A stretch of 64,000 nt of DNA from CBDDHT01 sp965227905 (GCA_965227905.1 OZ245780.1:5704001-5768000), one strand, 5' to 3'; positions 34,881 to 43,431 are shown, counted from the first letter of the stretch. The notes: generated by a model not told the origin, from the sequence alone. Numbers and translations: made by a program.

Positions 34881-36284
34881 ATGGATCAAGGAACACTCGT
34901 TACCCTAATCACACTTGCCGTCACCGTCATGTTCGTGATCGGCGTGCCCATCATCCTGATTATCGGATATTGGGTGATCGGCATTAGCCTGGTGATTGAC
35001 TTCACCCTCGCCAATATCGGCGTGACGCTCTACGAAGGGCTGAACTTCTTTGGCTTGTTGGCGATGCCGCTCTTCATTCTGACCGGAGACCTGATCAACG
35101 GTTCCGGTATTGCGAAGCGCTTGTCAGACTTTGCCTATGCATGTCTCGGCTGGCTACGTGGCGGCCTTGCGATGGCTGCTCTCGGTGCTTGCGGCCTGTT
35201 CGCAGCCATATCGGGGTCAAACTCTGCAACGACAGCCGCCATCGGTGGCATTATGCATCCGGAAATGGTGAAAGGCGGCTACGACCCGAACTTCTCTGCG
35301 GCAACAGCGGCTTCAGGCGGAACAGTCGGAATTATCATTCCACCAAGCATCATCTTCATCGTCTATGGCTTCCTGCTGAACCTGTCGATTTCGGATCTGT
35401 TTATCGGTGGATTGCTTCCCGGACTTCTGATGGTCGTCTCCATGCAATTGGCCTGCTGGATCGTCTGCCAGATCAATGGCTGGGGACACCTCATCCGATT
35501 GAGTGCAACCCGGGTTCTGAGGACGGCCGTCGCCGCCTGGATTGGTTTTGCCGCTATCGCACTCGTGATCTGGGGCATCTATGCGGGGATCTTCTCCCCG
35601 ACCGAAGCTGCCGGTATTACAGCCGGTTTCTGCATGATCTTCGGTCTTATCTCCTACCCGATCTACCGGATGATTTATGCCGACGAGAACGGCGTTGTCG
35701 ACGTGGCCAAAATCGAAGACAACCAGGAAGATCAGAGCCTGCTCAGCCGCATCGCCATCCCGGGTTTCTCATTGCCTGAACTGCCGAGCTTGATCATTCG
35801 GTCGGGCCAGATTACTGGCCTCTTGGCCCCTTTGATCGCAGTCTCGATCGTGATGCAGCAGATTATGATCCTCTTGGGTGCCAAACAGTTTGTCGAACAA
35901 ATGATCGGCGGACTTGGTGGCTATTACCCTGTTCTCTTCGCTTGCATGGGGCTTGTGCTGGCCGCAGGGACATTCCTGGAAAGCCTGCCTAACACGATCA
36001 TCCTGGCACCGATCCTGGCACCGATCGCCTACTCAATCGGCGTCGACCCCATCCATTTCGCTGTGATCTTCCTCGTTGGTGATGCCATCGGCTTTATCAC
36101 ACCGCCTTACGGTCTCAACCTCTATGTAGCCAGCGGAATCACGGGCATCCCGTACTTCAGATTATTGAAATACGTCATGCCCTATTTCATAGCGCTACTA
36201 CTCTGTTGGGTAGTCATTGCGTTCGTGCCCGAGCTCTCGACGATCTTGCTGGTGCACGAAGGTGCTGGAACGTTCCAGCAATAG
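34881..36284 (+). CDS. dctM: TRAP transporter large permease (DctM-like)
   Basis: A 467-residue membrane protein with about twelve spans, the ion-coupled permease of a TRAP importer. Family features are GLNFFGLLAMPLFILTGDLINGSGIAKRLSDFA, AAISGSNSATTAAIGGIMHPEM, PPSIIFIVYG and GDAIGFITPPYGLNLYVASGITG. A cytosolic insert of about 40 residues around DENGVVDVAKIEDNQEDQ is longer than usual. No DctP binding protein gene is adjacent on either side. AGGAGGG lies before the ATG. Confidence 0.92.
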   Translation: MDQGTLVTLITLAVTVMFVIGVPIILIIGYWVIGISLVIDFTLANIGVTLYEGLNFFGLLAMPLFILTGDLINGSGIAKRLSDFAYACLGWLRGGLAMAALGACGLFAAISGSNSATTAAIGGIMHPEMVKGGYDPNFSAATAASGGTVGIIIPPSIIFIVYGFLLNLSISDLFIGGLLPGLLMVVSMQLACWIVCQINGWGHLIRLSATRVLRTAVAAWIGFAAIALVIWGIYAGIFSPTEAAGITAGFCMIFGLISYPIYRMIYADENGVVDVAKIEDNQEDQSLLSRIAIPGFSLPELPSLIIRSGQITGLLAPLIAVSIVMQQIMILLGAKQFVEQMIGGLGGYYPVLFACMGLVLAAGTFLESLPNTIILAPILAPIAYSIGVDPIHFAVIFLVGDAIGFITPPYGLNLYVASGITGIPYFRLLKYVMPYFIALLLCWVVIAFVPELSTILLVHEGAGTFQQ

Positions 36285-36306
36285 CGAGTGCTACGTGAAC
36301 CTCTAA

Positions 36307-36346
36307 TTCGAGCCCCATACGCTGAACGCATCGTATGGGGCTCGAA
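36307..36346. repeat. Perfect 15-bp inverted repeat after dctM
   Basis: TTCGAGCCCCATACG (36307-36321) and its exact complement CGTATGGGGCTCGAA (36332-36346) flank a ten-base loop, 23 bases after the dctM stop. It would form a very stable hairpin. No T tract follows on the plus strand, so it is either a 3' stabilising/terminating hairpin or an operator for the IclR gene. Confidence 0.7.
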
Positions 36347-36478
36347 GTTGGACATCTGACCAACCGGGTTGCGATCCCAAACGGTTGGATACTTGTTGAT
36401 CGGTTTGGTTTGGCAGGAGCGACTGGTCGGCATCCAATTCGATGCCCGTCACGCTCTATAGGCGTTGGAGGGTCGTGC

Positions 36479-37252
36479 GTGTCAGAGTCGCCACGTTTCT
36501 CGCGCGTCCTGCAAGTGCTCGAATCTGTTGCCTTGGCAGAGCAACCTCCTCGCATTGCCCATCTTGTTGATAGCTGTGGTCTGCCGAAGGCTACAGTTCA
36601 CCGAATCTGCCGGCTGCTGCGTGAACAGGACTATCTTGCAGAAGCCATTGGCGGAAAAGGGCTTGTCCCGGGTCCCAAACTCGTCGGACTAGCGGAATCG
36701 GTCTTCGCAAACCGGGCCTACAAGGTTGGCCGTCATAGCATCCTGCAATCCCTTGCAAAACAAATCGGCGAAACCTGCAACATTGCCGTACCAAACGGTA
36801 CGCATATGCGATACGAGGATCGTGTCGAGACGGAGTGGCCTCTGAAAGTGCAATTGCCGGTCGGAACGAAAGTTCCTCTCTATTGCACGGCGTCTGGAAA
36901 GCTCTATCTCTCGACACTCCCAGCTGCGCGGCGTCGCCGGGTTCTGGAACGGATCGAACGCACGCGTCGCACGCCCATGACAATCACCGAATTGGACGCG
37001 CTGGAGGAGGAGTTCGCCCAGATCTCCCGAGCCGGCGTCGGCACCGACAATGAGGAATTCATCGAGGGCATGATCGCGATCTCTGTCCCTTTGACCGATC
37101 AGACAGGCCGGCTGTTCGCGACACTCTCATTCCACGCACCCGTTATTCGCATGTCGCTCGAAACAGCCAGACAGCATACGGACAAGTTGCTTTCGGCGGC
37201 CCGAGACCTCTCACTCGATATCACCATCGAGGATGCCACTACCGGCGAGTAG
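36479..37252 (+). CDS. IclR-family transcriptional regulator
   Basis: A 257-residue regulator. The N-terminal winged helix (FSRVLQVLESVALAEQPPRIAHLVDSCGLPKATVHRICRLL) is followed by the IclR effector domain with ETCNIAVPNGTHMRYEDRVE, VPLYCTASGKLYLSTLP and GTDNEEFIEGMIAISVPL. The GTG at 36479 is chosen because GGAGGG lies about seven bases upstream and it directly precedes the DNA-binding domain. The likely target is the TRAP and GMC genes; IclR proteins usually respond to aromatic or carboxylic acid intermediates. Confidence 0.9.
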   Translation: MSESPRFSRVLQVLESVALAEQPPRIAHLVDSCGLPKATVHRICRLLREQDYLAEAIGGKGLVPGPKLVGLAESVFANRAYKVGRHSILQSLAKQIGETCNIAVPNGTHMRYEDRVETEWPLKVQLPVGTKVPLYCTASGKLYLSTLPAARRRRVLERIERTRRTPMTITELDALEEEFAQISRAGVGTDNEEFIEGMIAISVPLTDQTGRLFATLSFHAPVIRMSLETARQHTDKLLSAARDLSLDITIEDATTGE

Positions 37253-37321
37253 AACTCCGACGGACTACGGTCGCGAGATTTTGAGTGCCTTGCGCAAGTG
37301 AGGCCTTGCCAAGACGCACAC

Positions 37322-37348
37322 CTAAAGTTACTATAAATAGAACTTTAG
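37322..37348. promoter_or_regulatory. Dyad upstream of the GntR gene
   Basis: CTAAAGTT (37322-37329) and AACTTTAG (37341-37348) form a perfect 8-bp inverted repeat with an 11-base AT-rich spacer (ACTATAAATAG), 20 bases before the GntR start. The spacer can double as a -10 element. Autoregulation of the GntR-fumarate reductase operon is the simplest reading. Confidence 0.5.
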
Positions 37349-37368
37349 AAAGTTAGTGCTTTTCACAT

Positions 37369-38169
37369 ATGTCCGTGACCTCTCCTTCAACCGATCCATC
37401 GCGTCCGCGTCGACCGTTCTCCGAAAAACGCGGAACGCTCTACGTGCAGGTCGCCGATATCATACGTCATCGGATCCGCTCCGGCGCCTGGGGACCGGGT
37501 CATCAGATCCCGCCTCTCGGAGATCTCGAGGAAGAGTTCGGCGTCGCACGCGTGACCTTGCGCCAGGCGCTGACAGTATTGGAATCGGAAGAGCTCATCT
37601 GGCGCCAACGCGGCAAGGGAACTTTTGTCACAGACAAAGGCGGTCCCGAATGGTGCAAACTGGAGACGAGCTGGGATGATCTCATCCGCAGTCTCGAAGG
37701 CAACTGGTCCCGGATCATCGCTGTCGACGAAAATGCCGAAGGCGAATTGCTCGACGACGGCGACGGCGAGCCTGCCGCGGCCTATCGCCATATGCGCCGT
37801 GTCCATGGATCGGGTTCGACAGCCTACGCGGTCGTGGACATGCATCTGGATGACAAGATTTATGCGCGGGCACCGAAGCGCTTTGAGAAAGAAATGATCA
37901 TTCCCGTTCTGGAGACCCTTCCGGGAATTCAGGTGGGCGACCTCCGACAAACACTGACAATCGGCACGGCGGAAAGCGAAGTTGCCGAACATCTCGATGT
38001 ACCGATCGGATCGCCAATCGGCATTATGCGGCGCGTCCTGCGCGATGCGACCGGGCGCGTCATCTATGTCGGCGTAGTCAATTATCGCGGCGATCTCGTC
38101 AAACTGGAAATCAGCCTGAGCAACGGCAAGAGTAAGGGACAGGCCCCGAAACGGGCCAAGAAACCATGA
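37369..38169 (+). CDS. GntR-family regulator with UTRA domain (HutC subfamily)
   Basis: A 266-residue regulator. The GntR winged helix spans about residues 22-90 (TLYVQVADIIRHRIRSGAWGPGHQIPPLGDLEEEFGVARVTLRQALTVLESEELI, RGKGTFV). The UTRA ligand domain covers about 105-250 (YRHMRRVHGSGSTAYAVVDMHLD, IGIMRRVLRDATGRVIYVGVVNYRGD). A basic tail ends the protein. Its ATG lies 20 bases after a dyad and its stop overlaps the next start (ATGA), so it is the first gene of the operon it presumably controls; the ligand is likely the operon's substrate. Confidence 0.9.
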   Translation: MSVTSPSTDPSRPRRPFSEKRGTLYVQVADIIRHRIRSGAWGPGHQIPPLGDLEEEFGVARVTLRQALTVLESEELIWRQRGKGTFVTDKGGPEWCKLETSWDDLIRSLEGNWSRIIAVDENAEGELLDDGDGEPAAAYRHMRRVHGSGSTAYAVVDMHLDDKIYARAPKRFEKEMIIPVLETLPGIQVGDLRQTLTIGTAESEVAEHLDVPIGSPIGIMRRVLRDATGRVIYVGVVNYRGDLVKLEISLSNGKSKGQAPKRAKKP

Positions 38170-38918
38170 GCACGGATGCTGCCGAAACAAAGAACCAGGA
38201 GCAGACGCTCGAGGTGCAGGTCTGGCGCGGCGACGCGGAAGGCACGTTCGAAACCTACGACGTGCCAGCTCGCGAAAACCAGACGGTTCTCGACGTCGTA
38301 ACCCATATCCAGCGCGAACAGGACCCAACCCTCGCCTACCGGTTCGCCTGCCGTGTCGGCGTCTGCGGCTCCTGCGCGATGACCGTCAATGGGCGACCTC
38401 GGTGGACATGTCGAACGCACGTCTCGCGGGTTGCGAAAAAACGCAAACTGAAGATTGCCCCGCTTAGAAACCTTCCCGTCATTCGCGACCTCGTTACCGA
38501 TATGACGCCCTTCTTCGAGAAGTGGCAGAAAGCACAGGGACGCTTCACTCCCGGTTCCGGTCCAGCCGATCGCATGGCGGATATCAGCCCGGAGGAAAAG
38601 GAACGCGCAGAGGCCAACGCGGCCATCGAATGCATTAACTGTGGTGTCTGCTATAGCGCCTGCGACCTGGTTACCTGGCGCCCGGATTATCTTGGCCCGG
38701 CCGCCCTCAATCGTGCCTGGGCCGCCTACAACGATCTGCGTGATGGCGATCGAAGCGGAATCCTGAACGCCGTCACCGGCGATGCCGGCTGCCATAGCTG
38801 TCACAGCCATCAGTCCTGTGCCGAGCACTGTCCCGTTGCACTCAACCCCACCCATTCGATCGCCGGACTGAAACGCGCCAGTATCAAGGCTTACATCAAG
38901 GGAGACCTTGGATCATGA
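38166..38918 (+). CDS. Fumarate reductase/succinate dehydrogenase-like iron-sulfur subunit
   Basis: A 250-residue electron-transfer subunit. The N-terminal plant-ferredoxin domain carries the [2Fe-2S] cysteines in FACRVGVCGSCAMTVNGRPRWTC. The C-terminal domain has CINCGVCYSACD for [4Fe-4S] and CHSCHSHQSCAEHCP for the third cluster; a histidine stands where the fourth ligand of a [4Fe-4S] centre would be, as in the [3Fe-4S] clusters of this family, with one extra cysteine. It links the flavoprotein encoded at 39599 to the membrane anchors. Starts overlap by ATGA on both sides. Confidence 0.9.
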   Translation: MSTDAAETKNQEQTLEVQVWRGDAEGTFETYDVPARENQTVLDVVTHIQREQDPTLAYRFACRVGVCGSCAMTVNGRPRWTCRTHVSRVAKKRKLKIAPLRNLPVIRDLVTDMTPFFEKWQKAQGRFTPGSGPADRMADISPEEKERAEANAAIECINCGVCYSACDLVTWRPDYLGPAALNRAWAAYNDLRDGDRSGILNAVTGDAGCHSCHSHQSCAEHCPVALNPTHSIAGLKRASIKAYIKGDLGS

Positions 38919-39241
38919 CACCGCTCAGCTATCTCCTTCAGCGCGGGACGGCAATGATCCTCGTCCCGCTGGTCGTCACGCATCTGGTCCTCATCATCGT
39001 TTCGGCGCAGGGCGGTATTACCGGCGAGGAGATCCTCGCGCGAACGCGCGGCAATTTCGCATGGGCCGCCTTCTACGGTTTGTTCGTTATCGCCGCGGCC
39101 ATCCATGCCGGCATCGGCCTCCAGGCAATTCTACGCGAATGGAGCAAGCTGTCGCCGCGCCTCGTTGCGATCGCCAGCCACGGATTCATGGCCCTTCTCA
39201 TTGTTCTGGGTCTGCGTGCCGTTTATGCGGTGATCGCATGA
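38915..39241 (+). CDS. Membrane anchor subunit, cytochrome b type, of the reductase complex
   Basis: A 108-residue protein with three membrane spans. Histidines inside or at the ends of spans (LVPLVVTHLVLIIV and AAAIHAGIGLQAIL) are candidates for haem b ligands. Its place between the iron-sulfur subunit and a second small three-span protein, with four-base overlaps at both ends, identifies it as one of the two anchors (SdhC/SdhD class). Confidence 0.82.
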   Translation: MTPLSYLLQRGTAMILVPLVVTHLVLIIVSAQGGITGEEILARTRGNFAWAAFYGLFVIAAAIHAGIGLQAILREWSKLSPRLVAIASHGFMALLIVLGLRAVYAVIA

Positions 39242-39594
39242 GCAGCATCGACACCAATCCCGCAAGCCGGGCCCATCCCGGTTTTATCGCGGCGCTCATT
39301 CACCGCATTTCGGGACTTTCGTTGGCCATATTCCTGCCGCTGCATTTCCTCGCACTCGGACTGGCCTTGGAGGCCGAGGCCTTTGGATCGTTCATCGCGT
39401 GGACGCAGCAGGGCTGGGTCAAGGTCAGCGAAGTGCTCCTTGTGACGGCCCTTGCCGTACACGCTGCCGGCGGACTGAGACTCCTCGCCGTCGAATTCAT
39501 GGGGCTGACGCGCTCACAGGCCGGCTGGATCGCTGCCGCCTTCGCGCTTGGCCTGGGCACAGGCCTCCTCTTTCTTATGAGACTCTTCGGGTAG
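39238..39594 (+). CDS. Second membrane anchor subunit of the reductase complex (SdhC-like)
   Basis: A 118-residue protein with three spans. It has the SdhC signature: IHRISGLSLAIFLPLHFLALGLAL, in which HR-x-SG lies near the quinone site and the later His can ligate haem, then ALAVHAAGGLRLLAVEF. It overlaps the previous gene by ATGA and ends four bases before the flavoprotein start. Confidence 0.85.
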   Translation: MSSIDTNPASRAHPGFIAALIHRISGLSLAIFLPLHFLALGLALEAEAFGSFIAWTQQGWVKVSEVLLVTALAVHAAGGLRLLAVEFMGLTRSQAGWIAAAFALGLGTGLLFLMRLFG

Positions 39595-39598
39595 ACCC

Positions 39599-41362
39599 AT
39601 GGACACTCTGAGAACAGACATACTGATTATCGGTTCGGGCGGCGCAGGCCTCCTTGCCGCTATTCACGCCTTGAAGGAAAACCCCGACGCAGACATCACG
39701 ATTGCGGTCAAAGGGCTGGTCGGCAAATCCGGCTGCACGCGCATGGTGCAGGGCGGTTACAACGTCGCGCTGGCCGAAGGCGACTCTGTAGAGCGCCATT
39801 TCATGGACACGATCGTTGGCGGCAAATGGCTTCCAAATCAGGACCTCGCCTGGGTACTGGTGAATGGCGCCGTCAAGCGTATCCACGAACTCGAGAACGA
39901 GCATGGCTGCTTCTTCGATCGGAACGCCGACGGGACGATGCATCAGAAGGCATTCGCCGGTCAGAGTTTCGACCGGACCGTGCACAAGGGCGATTTGACA
40001 GGCATCGAAATCATCAATCGCCTTGCCGAACAGGTCTGGGCCCGCGATGTGCGCCGCCTCGAAGAGCACCGCGCGGTCGCTTTGATCCCGACGAAAGACG
40101 GCGCCAGCATTGCCGGCGTTCTGTTCGTTGATATTCGCACCGGCGAATTCCGTTTCGTTCAGGCCAAAAGGGTGCTGCTCGGCGCCGGTGGCGGGACCAC
40201 CATGTATCGCTATCACACACCCTCCGGCGACAAGGCCTGCGATGGCATGGCCATGGCGCTTGGAGTCGGTCTGACGCTCCGCGACATGGAGATGGTGCAG
40301 TTTCATCCCACCGGTATTCTTGCCGGCGACGATACGCGTATGACCGGCACAATCCTGGAAGAAGGTCTTCGCGGCGCCGGTGGCTACCTGCTGAACGGGG
40401 CCGGCGAGCGTTTCATGTTCAATTATCACGAGCATGGCGAACGGGCGACGCGCGACATTGTCTCCCGGGGAATGTACGAGGAAGTGCGCGCCGGGCGCGG
40501 TACGCCCAATGGCGGCCTCTATATCCGCATGGCTCATCTTGGTCCTGAGAAAGTCGCCAAGCAGTTCAAGGGAATGGTCAAGCGTTGCGCCGACTGCGGT
40601 TTCGATCTTGCCGGTGGCGACGTCGAGGTCCTGCCGACAGCGCACTATATGATGGGCGGCGTTGCCTTCCAGCCGGATTGCAGCACGGGCATCGAAGGGC
40701 TGTATGTGGCCGGGGAAGATGCCGGCGGCGTGCACGGAGCGAACCGCCTGGGCGGTAACGGCGTTGCGAACTCCACCGTTTTCGGCGGCATTGCCGGCGG
40801 CGTCATGGCCAAGGCCGTCACCTCGGACACGGAATGGCGCGATCCCGACCCGGGTACGATCGAGCATCATGTGGGCCGCTGCCTGAGGCCCTTCGCACAA
40901 GAATCCGGCGATCTCTATGTTCTGCGCGAACGCCTTCTCTATCTCATGTGGGACGATGTCGGGATCTCTCGCGAAGCCGAAGGTCTGGAACGGGCCATCG
41001 CGGAACTGGATACGCTGGGCGACCAGCTCCAGAGCACCGGGCTAGCCGACTCCGCAAGAGCCTTCAATCTGACCTGGCACGACTGGCTCAATCTGGAGAG
41101 CCAGATCTTGATTTCCAAGACAATCGCCCGCGCCGCGCTGACCCGCGAAAACTCACGGGGCGCGCACTACCGATCCGACTTCCCCGATGCAGGCGAACTC
41201 GAAACATCCGCATTCACGACCGTCCGCCTCGATGAGAATGGCGCGCTGGAAACAGGCACGGAGCCTGTCCAGTTCACCATCGTGAGCCCGGGCGAATCCC
41301 TTATCGAAGGCGAGGCCGGAGCACCGCCGGAAGTCGCCCCGCCGACCCAGGCGGCCGAATAA
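39599..41362 (+). CDS. Fumarate reductase/succinate dehydrogenase-like flavoprotein subunit
   Basis: A 587-residue FAD subunit. FAD fold: ILIIGSGGAGLLAAIHAL. Dicarboxylate active-site residues of the family are kept: QFHPTG, EEGLRGAGGYL (general-acid Arg), PTAHYMMGG and HGANRLGGNG. The histidine that carries covalent FAD in FrdA/SdhA (S-H-T-V-A-A-E-G-G) is replaced: the segment reads SGCTRMVQGG, placing Cys46 there. The chain could therefore bind FAD non-covalently and favour reduction, or act on another substrate than succinate. L-aspartate oxidase is unlikely because an iron-sulfur subunit and anchors are encoded in the same operon. The fumarase genes follow. Confidence 0.88.
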   Translation: MDTLRTDILIIGSGGAGLLAAIHALKENPDADITIAVKGLVGKSGCTRMVQGGYNVALAEGDSVERHFMDTIVGGKWLPNQDLAWVLVNGAVKRIHELENEHGCFFDRNADGTMHQKAFAGQSFDRTVHKGDLTGIEIINRLAEQVWARDVRRLEEHRAVALIPTKDGASIAGVLFVDIRTGEFRFVQAKRVLLGAGGGTTMYRYHTPSGDKACDGMAMALGVGLTLRDMEMVQFHPTGILAGDDTRMTGTILEEGLRGAGGYLLNGAGERFMFNYHEHGERATRDIVSRGMYEEVRAGRGTPNGGLYIRMAHLGPEKVAKQFKGMVKRCADCGFDLAGGDVEVLPTAHYMMGGVAFQPDCSTGIEGLYVAGEDAGGVHGANRLGGNGVANSTVFGGIAGGVMAKAVTSDTEWRDPDPGTIEHHVGRCLRPFAQESGDLYVLRERLLYLMWDDVGISREAEGLERAIAELDTLGDQLQSTGLADSARAFNLTWHDWLNLESQILISKTIARAALTRENSRGAHYRSDFPDAGELETSAFTTVRLDENGALETGTEPVQFTIVSPGESLIEGEAGAPPEVAPPTQAAE

Positions 41363-41380
41363 GGCCAAGGAGTATCTGAG

Positions 41381-42346
41381 ATGATTTCCCCCGATACCAT
41401 TGAAGAAGCGGCCTACGAAGTCATGTGCCGTGCGGCCATCGATATCCCGGAGGATTACGAGGCCGGCATCCGCTCGATGATCGATATCGAAAGTGGTGAC
41501 CTGTCCGCATTCGTTCTTGAGGCCATGCTGGAGAACTATCAGGCTGCCCGCGAAGACAGGCGCCCCATGTGCGCCGATACGGGCGTACCGCGTTTCTACA
41601 TCAAAGCCGGCAACGAGGCATCCATAGAAGGCGGCTTCGTTGGTCTTGAGCATCGCGTCCGCCGGGCCACCGCTCGCGCCACCCACGACGTGCCTTTGCG
41701 TCCGAACCGGGTGCATCCGCTCTCGCGTCAGGACAACAACAACAATGTCGGCATGAACGCGCCGGAAGTCGAATACAGCTTCGAGCCAGGCAAAGACTGG
41801 CTTGAACTCACAACCGTTCATAAAGGCGGTCTGTTCGGCACGGACTATCGCATGCTGTTCCCGGGCGACGGGCGTGACGGCATCAAGCGCTTCTTCCTGG
41901 ATGTTATGCTAGCTTTCGGCAAGCGCGGCCTTGCCTGCCAGCCGGCCATCGTCGGGATCGGGCTTGGCGGGTCGAAAGACACGACCATGATGCTCGGCAA
42001 GCAGGCAGCCTGTCTGCGGACGGTTGGATCCCGGCATCCCGACCCCGAGATCGCTGCGCTTGAAGACGAGCTGAAAGAGCTTGGAAACAAGACGGGTCTC
42101 GGTGCCATGGGCTTCAACGGCAATTCGACGGTCGTCGATTGCAACATTGAGGTCGGCTACACGCATACCGGCGGCATGCCGATGTCCGTGCATTGCTTCT
42201 GTCTGTCATCGCGCCGCGCGACAGCACGAATCCATGCCGATGGCAGCATCGAATATCGCACCGATCCGCAGTGGTTCACGCCCTACATGCGACGTAACTC
42301 GGTCGATTGGGAAGCGCCCGATAGCGCGGTTCATGCGGCGGAATAG
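41381..42346 (+). CDS. Class I fumarase/tartrate dehydratase alpha subunit
   Basis: A 321-residue subunit of an oxygen-sensitive [4Fe-4S] hydro-lyase. Characteristic segments are MCADTGVPRFYIKAG, HPLSRQDNNNNVGMNAPEVEY, GIGLGGSKDTTMMLGKQAACLRTVG and CNIEVGYTHTGGMP; three cysteines among these are suited to hold the cluster. The two-gene form matches TtdA/TtdB and the archaeal/clostridial FumA alpha/beta. Fumarate, L-tartrate, mesaconate or another 2-ene/2-hydroxy diacid are possible substrates. AAGGAG lies upstream. It follows the reductase flavoprotein by 18 bases. Confidence 0.88.
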   Translation: MISPDTIEEAAYEVMCRAAIDIPEDYEAGIRSMIDIESGDLSAFVLEAMLENYQAAREDRRPMCADTGVPRFYIKAGNEASIEGGFVGLEHRVRRATARATHDVPLRPNRVHPLSRQDNNNNVGMNAPEVEYSFEPGKDWLELTTVHKGGLFGTDYRMLFPGDGRDGIKRFFLDVMLAFGKRGLACQPAIVGIGLGGSKDTTMMLGKQAACLRTVGSRHPDPEIAALEDELKELGNKTGLGAMGFNGNSTVVDCNIEVGYTHTGGMPMSVHCFCLSSRRATARIHADGSIEYRTDPQWFTPYMRRNSVDWEAPDSAVHAAE

Positions 42347-42414
42347 CCGGGACCAACTGACAAGGCGAGCAATACCGGCTCGCAAAGAAACACTCTTGAA
42401 TTGAGGATGGACGG

Positions 42415-43095
42415 ATGGGCGAACGCGCCAACAAGCTGAAACAGGTCCGCCTGCAGACACCGATATCCGATGAGGATATCCAAAAACTCGAAATCGGCAC
42501 AGTCGTGTTTCTCGATGGGCTGATCTACACCGCTCGAGAAGGCATCTACGAACGCGTTCTCGAGAAAGGCGAAAATCCGCCGGTCGATTTCACCAAGCTG
42601 ACCAATGTGAACTTTCATTGCTCGCCCGCAGCGGCGACGGACGAGGATGGAACGCACAATATCGGCGCCGTGACAGCGACAGCCAGTTTCCGCTTTGCAA
42701 AATACCTGACGCGCTGGTTCGAGAAGACCGGCACCCGGGTCGTCATCGGCAAGGGCGGCATGAACGCCGATCACTACCGTGACATTTTCGTCCCCGCCGG
42801 AGCCGTCTATCTGACGACGGTCGGATATGGAACGGGAGCGCTTCTCGGCCGGGGCATCAAAGACGTCGAAGCCGTCAACTGGCTCGACGAACTCGGCATC
42901 GCCCAGGCCATGTGGATTTTGAAAGTAGAGAATTTCGGGCCGTTGCTGGTCGAAAGCGACCTTGCCGGCAACAGCCTGTTCGAACGCAACAATGCGGAAG
43001 TCAACGCCCGCGTGGACGGCCTCTATGAAGGCCTCAAACCACCCGCGTTGAGCCGGTATGGAGAAACGCGCAACAAGACAGACGAACTCATCTAA
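42415..43095 (+). CDS. Class I fumarase/tartrate dehydratase beta subunit
   Basis: A 226-residue beta subunit. The swivelling domain shows LEIGTVVFLDGLIYTAREGIYERVLEKGE (substrate-binding Arg in TAR-x), then RVVIGKGGMNADHYRDIF and TVGYGTGALLGRGIKDVEAVNWLDELGIAQAMWILKVENFGPLLVESD. These are diagnostic for TtdB/FumB-type beta subunits. It forms the active site together with the alpha subunit. The start follows GAGGATGGACGG. Confidence 0.88.
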   Translation: MGERANKLKQVRLQTPISDEDIQKLEIGTVVFLDGLIYTAREGIYERVLEKGENPPVDFTKLTNVNFHCSPAAATDEDGTHNIGAVTATASFRFAKYLTRWFEKTGTRVVIGKGGMNADHYRDIFVPAGAVYLTTVGYGTGALLGRGIKDVEAVNWLDELGIAQAMWILKVENFGPLLVESDLAGNSLFERNNAEVNARVDGLYEGLKPPALSRYGETRNKTDELI

Positions 43096-43143
43096 CGACA
43101 CCTCATCTCATCGAACTCAAGACACACTAGGGAGACAATAGAT

Positions 43144-43431
43144 ATGTCCGAACCTCATTTTCTCGTCCACAGCCCCAAAGACAATGTGGGTGTTGTCGTG
43201 GTCGAAGACCTGGCGGCAGGCACCGAAATGCTCGGTGTCGTCACCGAGACCGACACCACCCTCAACCTCAAGGCCGTGGCGGATATTCCGATCGGCCACA
43301 AGGTCGCGCTTTCCGACCTCAGCGCTGGCGAGACGATCGTCAAATATGGCGAAGACATCGGCAAGATGGTGGGCGATGCACCTGTCGGCGGCCATGTGCA
43401 TACGCACAATCTCAAGACGAAGCGTTGGTAG
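43144..43431 (+). CDS. suyA: (2R)-sulfolactate sulfo-lyase small subunit (SuyA-like)
   Basis: A 95-residue SAF-domain protein of the UxaA N-terminal type: HFLVHSPKDNVGVVVVEDL, IPIGHKVALSDL, KYGEDIGK and the end VHTHNLKTKRW. As a separate small subunit directly before a large UxaA-like subunit it fits SuyA. SuyAB eliminates sulfite from (R)-3-sulfolactate to give pyruvate. AGGGAG precedes the ATG. The alternatives are the small subunits of altronate or galactarate dehydratases; the SlcC- and ComC-like genes downstream decide for SuyA. Assignment is from remembered family sequence, not a search. Confidence 0.75.
   Translation: MSEPHFLVHSPKDNVGVVVVEDLAAGTEMLGVVTETDTTLNLKAVADIPIGHKVALSDLSAGETIVKYGEDIGKMVGDAPVGGHVHTHNLKTKRW

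Noticed and set aside
39599..41362. L-aspartate oxidase (NadB)
   Set aside because: Iron-sulfur and two membrane-anchor subunits are encoded immediately upstream with overlapping starts, and no nadA or nadC is present.
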